From Sulfurivirga caldicuralii (GTDB taxonomy: Bacteria > Pseudomonadota > Gammaproteobacteria > Thiomicrospirales > Thiomicrospiraceae), in assembly GCF_900141795.1 (NCBI RefSeq), contig NZ_FSRE01000001.1, positions 372,001 through 436,000 of the forward strand: a stretch of 64,000 nucleotides of DNA. Reading direction: 5' to 3'. The notes under the pieces were generated by a model, which saw only the letters and a list, made by a program, of their open reading frames with translations, ran no database searches and was not told the origin of the DNA. Numbering within the stretch: the stretch's first letter is position 1; the number at the start of each line of letters is the position of its first letter. Positions 62,974-64,000 of this stretch are shown here, piece by piece. The translations under genes and the position numbers were made by a program.

Positions 62974-64000
62974 ATGCGGCCCGACTACAGCGTTATCAAC
63001 CCTGAGCGTATCGAGAAGGCGTTTGAAGCCTTCTACGACTACATGCGCACGTCCCACCATTTTCGCCAGTTCTTCACTTCTCAAGCGCAGATTGATAGCC
63101 TCGTCATCCGTTAGCGCGATGCGTTTATTCGCTCGCCGCAAATGGATGAGGCGGCTTTTCGAGCACACTATTGCGAATTGGGATTCATGCACGCCCAGAT
63201 GAGTATTACCCTTGAAGACATGATGGCGGGCCTGCGCCTGATTCGTGGTCAGCTGCTCAGGTTCAGCGAGATTCCAGCGGCCATGCTGTATCAGCTCATC
63301 GAAGAGATCGAACGGGGTCTTGCCCAGGGGTATTTTAAGTTTGAGTTGGCAGAGAGTGCACAACGCCTTGGTCAGGTGGTGCGGAACACGGAACAGGGCG
63401 AGCTGCCGGATAAGGTGCCGCGAGAAATAATTCGTCCCTTGCAGTGGCTTCTGCCGCAGCTGGAGATTTGGGCAAGCTTCCGTCCAGTGAATGATGCGAC
63501 GCAATTGCAGGATACGCAAGCGTGCTCCCTGACGCCATTACTGAAGGTAACGATAGAGGACGACGAGATTCTCGAGCGCTTTTTGCAGCAGCATGCTGAG
63601 CAGCACACCGCTGCGTTGAGCCTGGATTATTTTGTCCAGCAACAGGGCTGGACACTGGCCAACTCGTTGCTGGAGCGGGTGGTATTTCTATCGCTTTCTC
63701 TCCATGCGGGGTTGCTGGCCTATTTCCTGCAGCGTACGGTGAGTGATTTCCGCCATGATGCGCTGACGGGCTTGCTGTTGCGTCATGATCTGGAAAGTGC
63801 TTTCAGCCGGGCGCTGGCGCAGAGCCTTAAGGCGGGCAAGGGGCTGGCACTGATACTGCTGGATCTCGACCATTTCAAAGCCATCAACGACACCCATGGG
63901 CATGGTGGCGGCGATGCGGTGCTGCAACAGGTGGCAGCAAGAATTCGCGCGCAGTTGCGCGAAGGGGACGTGGCCATGCGTTATGGCGGCGAAGAGATGT
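62974..64000 (+). pseudogene. Globin-coupled-sensor diguanylate cyclase with an in-frame amber codon, cut by the window edge
   Basis: Translated from ATG 62974, the frame shows a globin-coupled sensor (FYDYMRTSHHFRQFFTSQAQ, then ELGFMHAQMSITLEDMMAGL with the likely proximal haem ligand His at codon 73). A middle linker region leads to a GGDEF domain (LILLDLDHFKAINDTHG, ending RYGGEEM at the edge). Codon 47 is TAG (63112-63114), in place of a position often Gln, as a single C-to-T change would give. The fifth signature residue is M instead of F. Reinitiation at ATG 63142 would lose the first globin helices. Relatives such as DosC sense oxygen and make c-di-GMP. Confidence 0.7.

Overview
The window reads as an ordinary chromosomal segment of a moderately GC-rich Gram-negative proteobacterium, most likely a gammaproteobacterium. 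The supporting genes are dusB-fis, lpoA-dolP, lptFG, rsmE, rsmI, pilT/pilU, lpxC and a full mraZ-to-lpxC division and cell-wall cluster. The glutamate-cysteine ligase is the short GshA type found in beta- and some gammaproteobacteria and in Acidithiobacillus. No species name can be supported from sequence alone. Genes are tightly packed, often with 1-4 nt stop/start overlaps. No tRNA, rRNA, CRISPR array or prophage was seen.

Left part (1-12.2 kb): the 3' end of nhaA converges on gshA-gshB. Next come a small unknown membrane protein whose ribosome-binding site lies in a long inverted repeat, and metK-metF-rsmE. An AAA+ ATPase gene follows, preceded by three 18-bp dyads spaced exactly 33 bp. 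The arsenate-resistance pair gap-arsJ is then separated from arsR and an arsP fragment by an EAL-CBS-GGDEF gene. The arsenite pump arsB lies elsewhere, as the last gene of lptF-lptG-arsB (22.3-25.8 kb), so the arsenic functions are dispersed through housekeeping loci.

Middle (12.2-33.6 kb): a thioredoxin-fold protein, purE-purK, an IS30-family transposase relic, modABC behind a likely ModE-controlled promoter, a host-attachment-family protein, and pepA-holC-pilT-pilU. Divergent from these is lptF-lptG-arsB. Convergent with it is the long run lpoA-dolP-dusB-fis-purH-purD. rsmI and the RNase P RNA gene follow.

Division cluster (33.9-51.2 kb): mraZ, rsmH, ftsZ, ftsL, ftsI, murE, murF, mraY, murD, ftsW, murG, murC, ddl, ftsQ, ftsA, lpxC. 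The order is canonical except that ftsZ sits between rsmH and ftsL, behind a 128-nt hairpin-rich leader, and is missing from its usual place after ftsA.

Right part (51.3-64 kb): dciA, secA, argJ, a Nudix-ThiE-like fusion, coaE, a GGDEF-EAL protein, a secreted alpha/beta hydrolase, an asparagine-synthetase-type amidotransferase resembling the N-acetylglutaminylglutamine enzyme, grxD, and the start of a globin-coupled-sensor diguanylate cyclase interrupted by an in-frame amber codon.

The observations most worth checking are: (i) a dispersed 18-bp repeat, AAAAAGTCGGGGACCCCC, with seven copies here, three of them inside genes and all three read in the same frame as KVGDP; (ii) the 33-bp-phased dyad array; (iii) the inverted repeat that can mask a Shine-Dalgarno site; (iv) the relocated ftsZ; and (v) arsB coupled to the LPS-export genes.
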